From the NCBI GenBank assembly GCA_947494435.1, contig CANLUY010000001.1, forward strand, positions 1,478,001 to 1,542,000: a DNA stretch of 64,000 bases. Direction: 5' to 3'. The DNA is from an uncultured Litoreibacter sp. Its GTDB lineage: Bacteria > Pseudomonadota > Alphaproteobacteria > Rhodobacterales > Rhodobacteraceae. A program made the translations under genes and the position numbers. This document shows, in pieces, positions 36,101 to 44,291 of this stretch. Position 1 is the first letter of the stretch, and each line of letters begins with the position of its first letter. The notes under the pieces are model-generated. The model made no database searches, had not been told where the DNA came from, and saw nothing but the letters and a program-made list of their open reading frames with translations.

Positions 36101-37177
36101 ATGATGAAACTAGGAACCACTTTGAAGGCGCTTGGCCTTGCCGCGATGATGGCAAGCACAAGTGTTGCGGCTTGGGCGGACGGTCATGCGATGACCATTC
36201 GTGCGACTGCGAACTCGAACGAAAACGACGAGGATTATGACGGTCTGGTCGTGTTTAAGAACTACGTGGAAGCGGCCTCCAACGGCGCGATCACGGTTGA
36301 GCTGTTTATCGGTACGCAGCTTTGCGGCAACGGTGCGGAATGTCTGCAAGGCATCGCGGATGGCACGATTGATGTATATGTCTCCACCTCTGGTGGTGCG
36401 TCAGGCATCTTCCCGTTCATTCAGGTTTTGGACCTGCCTTACTTGATGAGCGATGACCGGATTGCTGAGGCTGCATTGGCCAATGGTTCGGAGTTCATCA
36501 CGACGATGCAGGGCATGGTCAAAGAGGCGTCCGGCGACGCGATCCGTCTGATGACCATCGGCAACACGGGCGGCTGGCGCAACTTTGCCAACACGAAGCG
36601 CCGTGTGGCTGAGCCTGCGGATATGGAAGGTCTGAAAATCCGGACTGTTGTGGCTGACCTGCCGCAAGAGCTGGTCAAAGCACTTGGTGCGGCCCCGACG
36701 CCGATCCCATGGCCTGAGCTGTTTACATCGTTCCAGACGGGCGTTGTGGAAGGATCGAAGAACGGGATCACCGACATCATGGGCATGAAATTCCCCGATG
36801 CGGGTCTGCAATATGTGACGCTGGACGGGCACGCATACATGGGTGCGCTGTGGTTCATGAACAACGAGAAGTTCCAGTCCATGGATGATGGCCTGAAGCG
36901 CGTTGTTGTGGACGGGTTCTACCAGTTGCAGCAGGCAACATTTGCGTCACCGAAGCGTAAGTCGATCCAAGCCTATGAAGATTTCGTCGCCGGTGGTGGT
37001 GATCTTTATGTGCCGACACCAGAGCAGAAAGCTGCGTTCAAAGCGGCGGCTGAGCCTGTGTATGGTTGGTTCAAGGACAATGTTGACGGTGGACCAGCGG
37101 CCTTTGATGCGCTGACGGCCTCTGTTGCGGCGGCGGAAGAATCCGTTGGTGCGGCGCGTGATGCGGACTTGAACTAA
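36101..37177 (+). CDS. TRAP transporter binding protein (DctP type)
   Basis: A 358-residue periplasmic protein with signal peptide LKALGLAAMMASTSVAAWA. The DctP family pattern is clear: GTIDVYVSTSGGASGIFPFIQVLDLPYL, MEGLKIRTVVADLPQELVKALGAAPTPIPWPELFTSFQTGVVEGSKNGITDI. The Arg in LKIRT normally pairs with an acidic group of the ligand, which would also suit a sulfonate. Ribosome site GGGAGG precedes two adjacent ATG codons. The DctP ligand cannot be read off, but the locus suggests sulfoquinovose or its glyceride. Confidence 0.93.
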   Translation: MMKLGTTLKALGLAAMMASTSVAAWADGHAMTIRATANSNENDEDYDGLVVFKNYVEAASNGAITVELFIGTQLCGNGAECLQGIADGTIDVYVSTSGGASGIFPFIQVLDLPYLMSDDRIAEAALANGSEFITTMQGMVKEASGDAIRLMTIGNTGGWRNFANTKRRVAEPADMEGLKIRTVVADLPQELVKALGAAPTPIPWPELFTSFQTGVVEGSKNGITDIMGMKFPDAGLQYVTLDGHAYMGALWFMNNEKFQSMDDGLKRVVVDGFYQLQQATFASPKRKSIQAYEDFVAGGGDLYVPTPEQKAAFKAAAEPVYGWFKDNVDGGPAAFDALTASVAAAEESVGAARDADLN

Positions 37178-37183
37178 GATACT

Positions 37184-37214
37184 TGGCGCGGCGGGCTTTG
37201 GGCTTGCCGCGCCA
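37184..37214 (+). terminator. Stem-loop after the TRAP operon
   Basis: TGGCGCGGC (37184-37192) and GCCGCGCCA (37206-37214) form a perfect 9-base stem, seven bases after the binding-protein stop and ahead of a convergent gene. A T-run is lacking, apart from ACTTCTT. Confidence 0.6.
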
Positions 37215-37241
37215 CTTCTTGCGGATCGGTCGTGTGCCGGT

Positions 37242-37709
37242 TCAGCGAAACGGATACATCCAAACTTTGTAATCGGCGATCAGCTCATGCGCGTGGTCAA
37301 TCTGCTCTTTGGTCATCTTCTTGACCACTTCCTCTTGGGAAATCGCCGCGTCGGGGTCGCCTCCGATCGCGCTGAGGGCGTACCACATGTAAGCGCGGGT
37401 CAGATCTGGGGCCGGCATGCCGATGCCCTCCTCGTAGTACCAGCCGATACCCGATTGCGCGCCGGGATGGCCCTTCATGGAGCTTCTGAGATACCACTCA
37501 AACGCGCGGACGGGGTCTTTTTCGACGCCCAAACCCAGCGCGTACATGACGCCGATCAGCTCCTCCGCGTCGGCATTGCCGGAGCGGGCGGCGGGCCAAA
37601 GTGCCTCCCGCGCTTCTTCGAATTTATTGGCTTCCATCAGATCGCGGGCTTGTTCGATATCAGCCGTCGCGGGAAGCGTCATGAGGGCAAGGATGGCAAG
37701 AACGCGCAT
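37242..37709 (-). CDS. Secreted Sel1/TPR-repeat protein
   Basis: A 155-residue protein starting MRVLAILALMTLPATADIEQ, with a short signal peptide and GGAG upstream of the ATG. Three Sel1-like repeats follow: AEELIGVMYALGLGVEKDPVRAFEWYLRSSMKGHPGAQSGIGWYYEEGIGMPAPDLTRAYMWYALSA. Sel1 repeats mediate protein contacts, often in the periplasm. It is encoded antisense between the TRAP operon and the catabolic operon, and its start is only 15 bases from the start of the peroxidase gene on the other strand, so that operon's promoter must lie within this gene or be shared. Confidence 0.85.
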   Translation of the reverse strand: MRVLAILALMTLPATADIEQARDLMEANKFEEAREALWPAARSGNADAEELIGVMYALGLGVEKDPVRAFEWYLRSSMKGHPGAQSGIGWYYEEGIGMPAPDLTRAYMWYALSAIGGDPDAAISQEEVVKKMTKEQIDHAHELIADYKVWMYPFR

Positions 37710-37724
37710 GTCAGTCTCCGTCTG

Positions 37725-38975
37725 TTGGGCGCAGTTTGGCTTGGCTTTGCCGCGCCTGCAATGGGGGACGTGCCTGAGGGCATGTTTGATCCCATCGACG
37801 AGGATATGGCCGCGATTGGGCAGTTGCTGTTTTACGATCCGATCCTGTCGGGGAACCGGAACATCAGCTGTGGGACCTGCCACAACCATGATCATTTCAG
37901 CGCGGATGGCGTCAGCCTAGGCATTGGCGAGGGCGGTCGTGGTGTGGGGCCGAAACGGGTCGCGGTTAAGGGCGAGAACCAGATCAGGAAGCGCATTCCG
38001 CGCAATGCGCAGGCTCTGTTTAATGTTGGTGCGTTGGAGGTGTTCTTTCACGATGGGCGCTTGGGCGCCTCGCCGGATTACGGCAATGGCGTGAACTCCC
38101 CTGCAGAGGAATGGTTGCCGGAGGGGTTGGACTCGCTGCTCGCCGCTCAGGCGCTGTTTCCGATGACCTCGCAATTCGAGATGGCGGGCAACCCAAAAGA
38201 GAACGAGGTCGCAGGCGCAATTCATGACCGTATTGATGCGGCTTGGCCGATTATCGCGAAGCGTGTTCGGGAGATTGATGCCTACGCAGGGATGTTCGCG
38301 GAGCAAGGCATTGAGGAGGCCACAATTGCCGATATCGGCAATGCGCTGGCGGCGTTCATGGATGCGGAATGGCGGTCTTTTGACAGCCCCTATGATCTGG
38401 GCACGATGAATGAAGCGCAGTCGCGCGGGGCGGATTTGTTCTTTGGAGAGGCCGAGTGCAGCACGTGCCACGAGGGGCCGCTGTTTACAGATGAGGATTT
38501 CCATTCCATCGGGCTGCCGCCTTTTGGTCCCGGTCGCACGCGCCGCTTTGATCCGATGCCGCGCGATGTGGGGCGGATGGCGGAAAGTGACGCGTTGGAG
38601 GATGCCTACCGGTTCCGCACGCCGTCTTTGCGCAATGTCGCTATGACAGGACCCTACGGGCATAACGGGGCCTATCCGACGCTGGAGGGGATTATTCGCC
38701 ACCATGCCGCCCCGCTGGAAAGTCTGGATGCGTGGCGGCCTGAGTGGGCGCAATTGCCTTCCGTTCCGTGGCTTCAGAAGGCGGATTTCATCATTCATGA
38801 CGATGTGAGGGAAATGGCGCGGGTGCGGGCGAATATTGACGTCGATATCAAGGCGCTCAGTGATGATGAGATTGCCGATCTGATCGCGTTTCTTGGTGCC
38901 TTGACTGGCAAAACGTCGATCCATGGACGGTTGGGTAAGCCAAGCGCTGTGCCCAGCGGCTTGGAGGTCGACTGA
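37725..38975 (+). CDS. Di-haem cytochrome c peroxidase family protein
   Basis: A periplasmic CCP/MauG-family protein of about 416 residues with two haem sites, CGTCH and CSTCH, the early stretch AIGQLLFYDPILSGNRNISC, RNAQALFNVGALEVFFHDGR, and a C-terminal YRFRTPSLRNVAMTGPYGHNGAYPTLEGIIRHH. The signal peptide LLGAVWLGFAAPAMG is clear, but no ATG or GTG lies in front of it; a TTG at 37725 is the best start. It reduces peroxide or oxidises a partner protein or small molecule. The stop shares its A with the kinase ATG (TGATG), so it is the first gene of the sugar operon. Confidence 0.88.
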   Translation: MGAVWLGFAAPAMGDVPEGMFDPIDEDMAAIGQLLFYDPILSGNRNISCGTCHNHDHFSADGVSLGIGEGGRGVGPKRVAVKGENQIRKRIPRNAQALFNVGALEVFFHDGRLGASPDYGNGVNSPAEEWLPEGLDSLLAAQALFPMTSQFEMAGNPKENEVAGAIHDRIDAAWPIIAKRVREIDAYAGMFAEQGIEEATIADIGNALAAFMDAEWRSFDSPYDLGTMNEAQSRGADLFFGEAECSTCHEGPLFTDEDFHSIGLPPFGPGRTRRFDPMPRDVGRMAESDALEDAYRFRTPSLRNVAMTGPYGHNGAYPTLEGIIRHHAAPLESLDAWRPEWAQLPSVPWLQKADFIIHDDVREMARVRANIDVDIKALSDDEIADLIAFLGALTGKTSIHGRLGKPSAVPSGLEVD

Positions 38976-39835
38976 TGGCTTCGGTTTTGGTTGCGGGATC
39001 CGCCGCGTTGGACTTTGTTTATCAGGTCGACAGCCTACCGGAACGCGCTGAAAAATACGCGGCGGAGGCTGTGGATATAGTTGGGGGCGGATGCGCGGCG
39101 AATGCAGCGGTGGCAATAGCCCGCTTAGGCGGAAAGTCCCAATTATTAGCGAGATTCGGCAAGGATGACGTTTGTGAGATCGTTCTTGGGGATATATTGG
39201 CAGAAAATGTTGACACCTTCCCTTGCGTCATCTCGGAAGGCGCGCGCTCGGCGATGTCATCCGTCTATGTGGATAAATCGGGTGAGCGTCAGATCATGGC
39301 CTTTCGGGGCGCGGGATTGGCGACTGATCCGGCGTTGGACGTCCTGACGGCAGATGCTGTTTTGGCGGATACGCGCTGGCCAGAGGCCGCGAAACGGGCT
39401 TTGGAATTGGCGGTCTCAAAAGGGGTGCCTGCGGTTTTGGACGGCGAAGCGCCGGTGCCGCGTGATATCGCCGGGATCGCGACACATGTGGTTTTTTCCG
39501 AACAGGGTCTTCTCGACTTCACGGGGGTCGGCGATGTGCACGCTGCATATGCCGCATTGGACTTGCCTGGCTGGTGTGCGGTGACTTTGGGAAGCGCAGG
39601 CGTTTTGCATCCGGGCGGCGTGCTGGCGGGGTTCGAGGTTGATGTGAAAGACACGCTGGGCGCGGGGGATGTGTGGCACGGGGTGTTCACGCTGCGGCTC
39701 GCTGAGGGCGCGGATGAGATGGAGGCGATGCGGTATGCCAATGCCGCCGCCGCTTTGAAATGTACGGGGTTCGGGGGGCGCAAAGCTGCGCCTTCGCGCG
39801 CCGCCGTGGAACAGTTTTTGAAAGAGAGAGACTAG
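38975..39835 (+). CDS. PfkB-family sugar kinase, probable 6-deoxy-6-sulfofructose kinase
   Basis: A 286-residue ribokinase-fold enzyme. PfkB signatures are present: GGGCAANAAVAIARLG near the N-terminus and DTLGAGDVWHGVF with the catalytic Asp. Several stretches line up with E. coli YihV (sulfofructose kinase) as I recall it: VLADTRW (YihV VLADVRW), VLDGEAP (VLDGDIT), VVFSEQGLLDFTG (AAFSEPGLARLTG) and AALKCTGFGGR (AALKCTRPGGR). The product would be sulfofructose 1-phosphate, the substrate of the next gene. It starts within the peroxidase stop and abuts the aldolase ATG with no gap. Confidence 0.88.
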   Translation: MASVLVAGSAALDFVYQVDSLPERAEKYAAEAVDIVGGGCAANAAVAIARLGGKSQLLARFGKDDVCEIVLGDILAENVDTFPCVISEGARSAMSSVYVDKSGERQIMAFRGAGLATDPALDVLTADAVLADTRWPEAAKRALELAVSKGVPAVLDGEAPVPRDIAGIATHVVFSEQGLLDFTGVGDVHAAYAALDLPGWCAVTLGSAGVLHPGGVLAGFEVDVKDTLGAGDVWHGVFTLRLAEGADEMEAMRYANAAAALKCTGFGGRKAAPSRAAVEQFLKERD

Positions 39836-40861
39836 ATGCAGCTGACAGCAGGCAAACTTTGGGGCATGCGGCGCATGGCCGACGAAAACGGGTTGTTCAA
39901 GATGACAGCCGTGGACCAGCGCCCGCCGATCAAGGGACCGATTGCGGCGCACTATGGAACCGATGAGGCGCCTTATGAGGATGTCGCGCGGTTCAAAGCG
40001 ATGCTTGTGGAGACGTTGCAGGGGGGTTCCTCAGCGATGCTGTTGGACCCGCATTACGCGATCCCGGTGGGGTTGAAGCATCTGTCGCCCACGAAGGGGC
40101 TGATCGTGACGCTGGAGGATTCTCTGTTTGAGGAGACAGGGATGGGGCGCAAATCGTCACGGATTGATGATTGGGACGTTGGCAAGATCAAGCGGATGGG
40201 CGGGGATGCTGTCAAGGTGCTGGCATGGTACCGGCCGGATGCGTCGGATGAGGTGAACAAGCATCAGAAAGACTGGACGAAGCGCATTGGCGAGGCCTGT
40301 GCGAAGTATGACATCCCGTTCTTGTTTGAGCTGTTGGTGCATCCGTTGGACAGTGATGCGGAGCAGACGTCGGAATATATCGAGATGAATACGAAGCGCG
40401 CGGATGATGTGTTGAAATCCGTGGAGGAGTTTGCCGCGCCTGATTATGGTGTTGACGTGTTCAAGCTGGAAAGCCCGGTGCCTGCAAAGGATGTGACCTC
40501 CACCGACGGCGTGCAGGCGATGTTTGACGAGATGGGGCGCTTGGCCGGCCGGCCTTGGGTGATGCTGTCAGCGGGCGCGGGTAAGCCGGAGTTCAAGCAG
40601 ATTTTGGAGCATGCGTTCGCAGCGGGGGCCTCTGGCTTCTTGGCAGGGCGTGCGATTTGGCTTGATGCGTTTCAAGCCTTCCCCGATTGGGACGCGATCC
40701 GCGTGGGGCTTGAGGGGGAAAGTGCGGCTTATATGGCTGAGATTTCGGCTTTGGCGGATGCGAAGGCTTTGGCGTGGGATCAGCATGCGTGTTGGGGCGC
40801 TGGTGGCGCGCAGTTTGCGCCGGCGGATGCGTCGTTCCGGCATGGGTATGAGGGTCTCTAG
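39836..40861 (+). CDS. LacD/YihT-type class I aldolase, probable sulfofructose-1-phosphate aldolase
   Basis: A 341-residue class I aldolase of the tagatose-bisphosphate/YihT group. FKMTAVDQRPP carries the conserved DQR; the Schiff-base lysine is in DVFKLESPVP (~205); WVMLSAGAGKPEFKQIL and AGASGFLAGRAIWLDA match the phosphate-binding end of YihT (AGASGFLAGRAVW). The expected reaction is sulfofructose 1-phosphate to dihydroxyacetone phosphate plus 3-sulfolactaldehyde. An ordinary tagatose-bisphosphate aldolase is the alternative. The ATG directly follows the kinase stop, and its own stop is followed at once by the isomerase ATG. Confidence 0.88.
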   Translation: MQLTAGKLWGMRRMADENGLFKMTAVDQRPPIKGPIAAHYGTDEAPYEDVARFKAMLVETLQGGSSAMLLDPHYAIPVGLKHLSPTKGLIVTLEDSLFEETGMGRKSSRIDDWDVGKIKRMGGDAVKVLAWYRPDASDEVNKHQKDWTKRIGEACAKYDIPFLFELLVHPLDSDAEQTSEYIEMNTKRADDVLKSVEEFAAPDYGVDVFKLESPVPAKDVTSTDGVQAMFDEMGRLAGRPWVMLSAGAGKPEFKQILEHAFAAGASGFLAGRAIWLDAFQAFPDWDAIRVGLEGESAAYMAEISALADAKALAWDQHACWGAGGAQFAPADASFRHGYEGL

Positions 40862-42214
40862 ATGAAAATCGGATTGCTGCCGCTGGGGCGGCCCACTTTT
40901 GATGTGCCCTATGCCGAAGAGAAGCTGGCGGGCATGTTGGCGGATATTGATGCGTTGGCCTCTCAAGAGGGCCACGAGGTCATCGGGCCGCGCGCGCTGC
41001 TGATGGAGGCGTCGCCGGAAGCATTATCGGAAGTGGCGTCAGCTGATCTGATGTTGGTGTTGCAGGTCACGTTCACAGATGCGTCTTTCGTGGTGGAGGC
41101 CGCCGGATTGGGCGTGCCTTTGGCGATTTGGGCGGTGCCGGAGCCTCGGTTGGGCGGGCGGCTGCGGTTGAATGCGTTTTGCGGGCTGAACTTGGCGGGC
41201 CATGCGTTGGGGCGCAACGGTGTTGGCTTTGGCTGGCTCTATGCTGATCCCGGTGCTGCGGATTTGCCGGGGTTGTTGGCGGGACTCTACAATGTGGCGC
41301 GGTTGGACGGGTTGGCGCCGGGCGTTGAGGCTGTGGAGATGCCGGTGCCCGATTTGAAGATCGCAAGGATCGGGGAGCGTCCGGTTGGGTTTGATACCTG
41401 TGATTACGACAAGGCCGCGTTGAAGGCTTTGACCGGCGCTTCGGTAGATGAGTTGGCTTTGGACGACATGTTCGACGCGGCGCGCGGATTGGACGATGCG
41501 GCTGTTGCGCCCTATCGCGCGAAAGTGGCTGATGTGCCGAACCTTGAGGACATGGATGCGGGCGAGTTGGACCGGTCATTGCGGCTGGCTGGCGCGCTGG
41601 AAATGCTGCGCAGCGAGAACAGCTATGATGCCTTTGCGATCCGCTGCTGGCCGGAGACGTTTACGGAATATGGCGGGGCTGTCTGTGGTCCTGTTTCGAT
41701 GATGGGAGAGGCACGGGTGCCGTGTGCTTGTGAGGCGGATGTCTACGGCGCGGTAACGCAGGCGATCTTGCAGAAGATTGCGGATGCTCCTGTTTTCTTG
41801 GCTGATTTGGTCGATATTGACATGAACGACGACACAGGCGTCGTGTGGCATTGTGGGCAGGCGCCGCTGTCGATGACGGATGATGAGCCGATGGCGACGG
41901 TGCATACGAACCGCAAACAGGCACTCTTGTATGAGTTCACATTGAAGCCGGGACGCGTGACGTTTTTCCGGCTGTCGCAAGCTTATGGTGAGCCGAAAAT
42001 CGTGCTCGGCGGCGGTGAAATGCTGCGCAGCGAAATGGCTTTTACGGGGACCTCGGGCGTGGTGCGGTTCGACGGCGGTGCGGCACGTGTTTTGAGCGAC
42101 GTCATGAACAGTGGTCTGGAGCATCACTTGGCGATTGCCTATGGCGATCACCGCGAGGCTTTGCGCGGGATTGCAGCCGGGATGAGCCTGAACGTGGTGG
42201 AGCTAGGCGCGTGA
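40862..42214 (+). CDS. FucI/AraA-fold ketol isomerase, candidate sulfoquinovose isomerase
   Basis: A 450-residue member of the L-fucose isomerase-related group. The N-terminal domain (MKIGLLPLGRPTFDVPYAEE...ADLMLVLQVTFTDAS) is followed by the catalytic part: AIRCWPETFTEYGGAVCGPVSMM, PCACEADVYGAVTQAIL (metal-binding Glu), DLVDIDMNDDTGVVWHCGQAP (Asp and His). Such enzymes use Mn2+ to interconvert aldoses and ketoses. In this operon the reaction needed is sulfoquinovose to sulfofructose, done in E. coli by the unrelated YihS; FucI-like sulfoquinovose isomerases (SqvD) have been reported as I recall. The stop overlaps the next GTG start (GTGA). Confidence 0.82.
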   Translation: MKIGLLPLGRPTFDVPYAEEKLAGMLADIDALASQEGHEVIGPRALLMEASPEALSEVASADLMLVLQVTFTDASFVVEAAGLGVPLAIWAVPEPRLGGRLRLNAFCGLNLAGHALGRNGVGFGWLYADPGAADLPGLLAGLYNVARLDGLAPGVEAVEMPVPDLKIARIGERPVGFDTCDYDKAALKALTGASVDELALDDMFDAARGLDDAAVAPYRAKVADVPNLEDMDAGELDRSLRLAGALEMLRSENSYDAFAIRCWPETFTEYGGAVCGPVSMMGEARVPCACEADVYGAVTQAILQKIADAPVFLADLVDIDMNDDTGVVWHCGQAPLSMTDDEPMATVHTNRKQALLYEFTLKPGRVTFFRLSQAYGEPKIVLGGGEMLRSEMAFTGTSGVVRFDGGAARVLSDVMNSGLEHHLAIAYGDHREALRGIAAGMSLNVVELGA

Positions 42215-43302
42215 TCAGATACGGAATTATCGGCTCTGGCATGATGGGGCAGGAGCATATTCGCAATATCGCTCTGTTGGATGGTGCGCAGGTCGCGGCT
42301 GTGGCTGATCCAAATGAAGAAATGCGTGCGCTGTCGGTGAAGAACTCAGGCGGTGTCGGTTATGCCTCCATGGAGGAGATGCTCGCGGCGGATGCGTGCG
42401 ACGTGGTGCTGATCGCGGCGCCGAATGATACGCATGCGGGGATCATGCAAAAGTTGCTGGCGACGGATAAGCCGATCCTCGTGGAGAAACCGCTGGCCAC
42501 GACCAGCGCGGATTGCCGCGATCTGTTGAACATGTCGAAGGGCCGTGTGGCGCCGGTTTGGGTGGCGATGGAGTATCGTTACATGCCGCCATTGCAGCGG
42601 TTGATGCAGGCGGTGGATCAAGGGGCGGTGGGGACGCCGCGCATGATGTCGATCCGCGAGCACCGCTTTCCGTTTTTGCCAAAGGTTGATGATTGGAACC
42701 GGTTTAATGCACGGACCGGCGGGACCTTGACTGAGAAATGTTGCCATTTCTGGGACCTGATGCGTCTGGTTTTGAAGTCTGATCCGGTGCGGGTCTATGC
42801 CTCCGCCGGGGTGGATGTGAACCACCGCGACGAGCGCTATATGGGCCAGATGCCGGATATTATCGACAATGCATATGTCGTGGTGGATTTCGAGAATGGC
42901 GCGCGGGGCATGCTGGATTTGTGCATGTTCGCGGAAGGCTCCTTCTGGCAAGAAACCATTGCTGTCACAGGCGAAAAGGCGCGGGTGGAGGCATTTGTGC
43001 CGGGGCCTGCACGGTTCTCTCCGGATGGGAAAGAGCGTGAGGCGGAGTTCGTGATGTCCTTGCGTGCGTTGAAGGAAGAGGTGCGCGAGGTGGTGCATGT
43101 GCCGGAACATATTCTGGCGGCAGGGGATCACCATGGATCGACCTTTTTCCAGCATGAGAAATTCTTGGAACTGGTCCGCACGGGCAAAGGTGTACCTGAA
43201 GTGTCTTTGATGGATGGATACTGGTCTGTGCTGGTGGGCGAGGCGGCAGAGGAATCTGCGCGGTCTGGCCAAGCGATTGATCTTAGAGGGAAAGGGCCAT
43301 GA
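42211..43302 (+). CDS. Gfo/Idh/MocA-family protein, candidate NAD-dependent sulfoquinovosidase
   Basis: A 363-residue Gfo/Idh/MocA enzyme: Rossmann start YGIIGSGMMGQEHIRNI, the EKP motif in ILVEKPLATT (catalytic Lys), and a C-terminal alpha/beta domain with RTGGTLTEKCCHFWDLMRLVL. There is no secretion signal. Most members oxidise sugars with NAD(P), but one branch (GH188) cleaves sulfoquinovosides by transient oxidation with bound NAD+. This locus has no GH31 sulfoquinovosidase, so this gene is the natural candidate for releasing sulfoquinovose from its glyceride. A plain sugar dehydrogenase is the alternative. GTG start, overlaps on both sides. Confidence 0.82.
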   Translation: MIRYGIIGSGMMGQEHIRNIALLDGAQVAAVADPNEEMRALSVKNSGGVGYASMEEMLAADACDVVLIAAPNDTHAGIMQKLLATDKPILVEKPLATTSADCRDLLNMSKGRVAPVWVAMEYRYMPPLQRLMQAVDQGAVGTPRMMSIREHRFPFLPKVDDWNRFNARTGGTLTEKCCHFWDLMRLVLKSDPVRVYASAGVDVNHRDERYMGQMPDIIDNAYVVVDFENGARGMLDLCMFAEGSFWQETIAVTGEKARVEAFVPGPARFSPDGKEREAEFVMSLRALKEEVREVVHVPEHILAAGDHHGSTFFQHEKFLELVRTGKGVPEVSLMDGYWSVLVGEAAEESARSGQAIDLRGKGP

Positions 43303-44285
43303 GCTTTGGGGTAATGCCGGACGGGTCAGAAGTTGCGCGGCACCGGATAGAAGGCGGCGGGCTGGTCGCGCATGTCCTCAGCTATGGGGCGGTTTTGCAA
43401 GATTTGCGGCTGGAAGGCCATGATGCACCGCTGGTCTTGGGCTTTGAGGAGTTTGCGCCTTATCTGACGGATTCGCCCTATTTTGGAGCCATTGCGGGAC
43501 GTTGTGCGAACCGGATCGGCGAAGGGCAATTCAACGTGGATGGCAAAAGCTACCAACTGGATCGCAACTTTCAGGAGCGGCACCATTTGCATGGGGGACG
43601 TGCGGGCGTTGGTAAGCGCAACTGGACGGTCGAGAATGTTGCCAAAGACCGGATCACGCTGAAGATTGAGCTGGCAGATGGTGAGATGGGGTATCCCGGC
43701 AATATGATTGCGCGGGTGAGCTATGCCTGCCTTGAGGGCGGGGTTTTTGACATTCAGATCAGCGCGGAAACTGATGCGCCGACGCTCTGTAACTTTGCGC
43801 ATCATACCTACTGGAATCTCGATGGCGGTTTGACGACTGATGATCATGAGATGCAGGTCGATGCGGATCGCTGGACCGTGGTGGATGAGGGCTTCATTCC
43901 AACGGGTGAGAGCCGTGACGTGACCGGCACTCGGTACGATTTCCGCAAGATGCGGCCGATCAAGGATGACGTGTTTATTGACCACAACCTGTGCGTTTCT
44001 GATACCCGGCAGAGCTTACGGAAAATTGGCGTTTTGGTGTCGCGGAAATCGGGGGTCTCGATGGAAATGCGCTCGACGGAGGCGGGGTTGCAGGTCTATG
44101 ACGGGTTCAAGATGGATGTGGAACCGACAGGGCTTGGTGGGCGTTCCTACGGTAAGAATTCAGGCGTCGCGCTGGAACCACAAGTTTGGCCCGATGCGAT
44201 CAATCATGAGGGGTTCCCGAGCGCGGTTCTGCGACCCGGTGAGACCTACAACCAACATACGCAATTTGCGTTTTCCAAGGGGTAA
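43299..44285 (+). CDS. Aldose 1-epimerase (mutarotase), YihR-like role
   Basis: A 328-residue GalM-family enzyme that speeds anomer interconversion. The catalytic pair is seen as the His in NFAHHTYWNL (~170) and a Glu near the end in VALEPQVWPDAIN; NRIGEGQFNVDGKSYQLDRNFQERHHLHGG is the family's substrate-binding stretch. In E. coli the sulfoquinovose operon has the mutarotase YihR. It could also serve galactose from the neighbouring locus. The ATG overlaps the stop of the Gfo/Idh/MocA gene (ATGA). Confidence 0.9.
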   Translation: MSFGVMPDGSEVARHRIEGGGLVAHVLSYGAVLQDLRLEGHDAPLVLGFEEFAPYLTDSPYFGAIAGRCANRIGEGQFNVDGKSYQLDRNFQERHHLHGGRAGVGKRNWTVENVAKDRITLKIELADGEMGYPGNMIARVSYACLEGGVFDIQISAETDAPTLCNFAHHTYWNLDGGLTTDDHEMQVDADRWTVVDEGFIPTGESRDVTGTRYDFRKMRPIKDDVFIDHNLCVSDTRQSLRKIGVLVSRKSGVSMEMRSTEAGLQVYDGFKMDVEPTGLGGRSYGKNSGVALEPQVWPDAINHEGFPSAVLRPGETYNQHTQFAFSKG

Positions 44286-44291
44286 GTGGCG

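Noticed and set aside
37287-37724. N-terminal extension of the peroxidase to 562 residues
   Set aside because: It is antisense to the Sel1-repeat gene and lies before a clear signal peptide.
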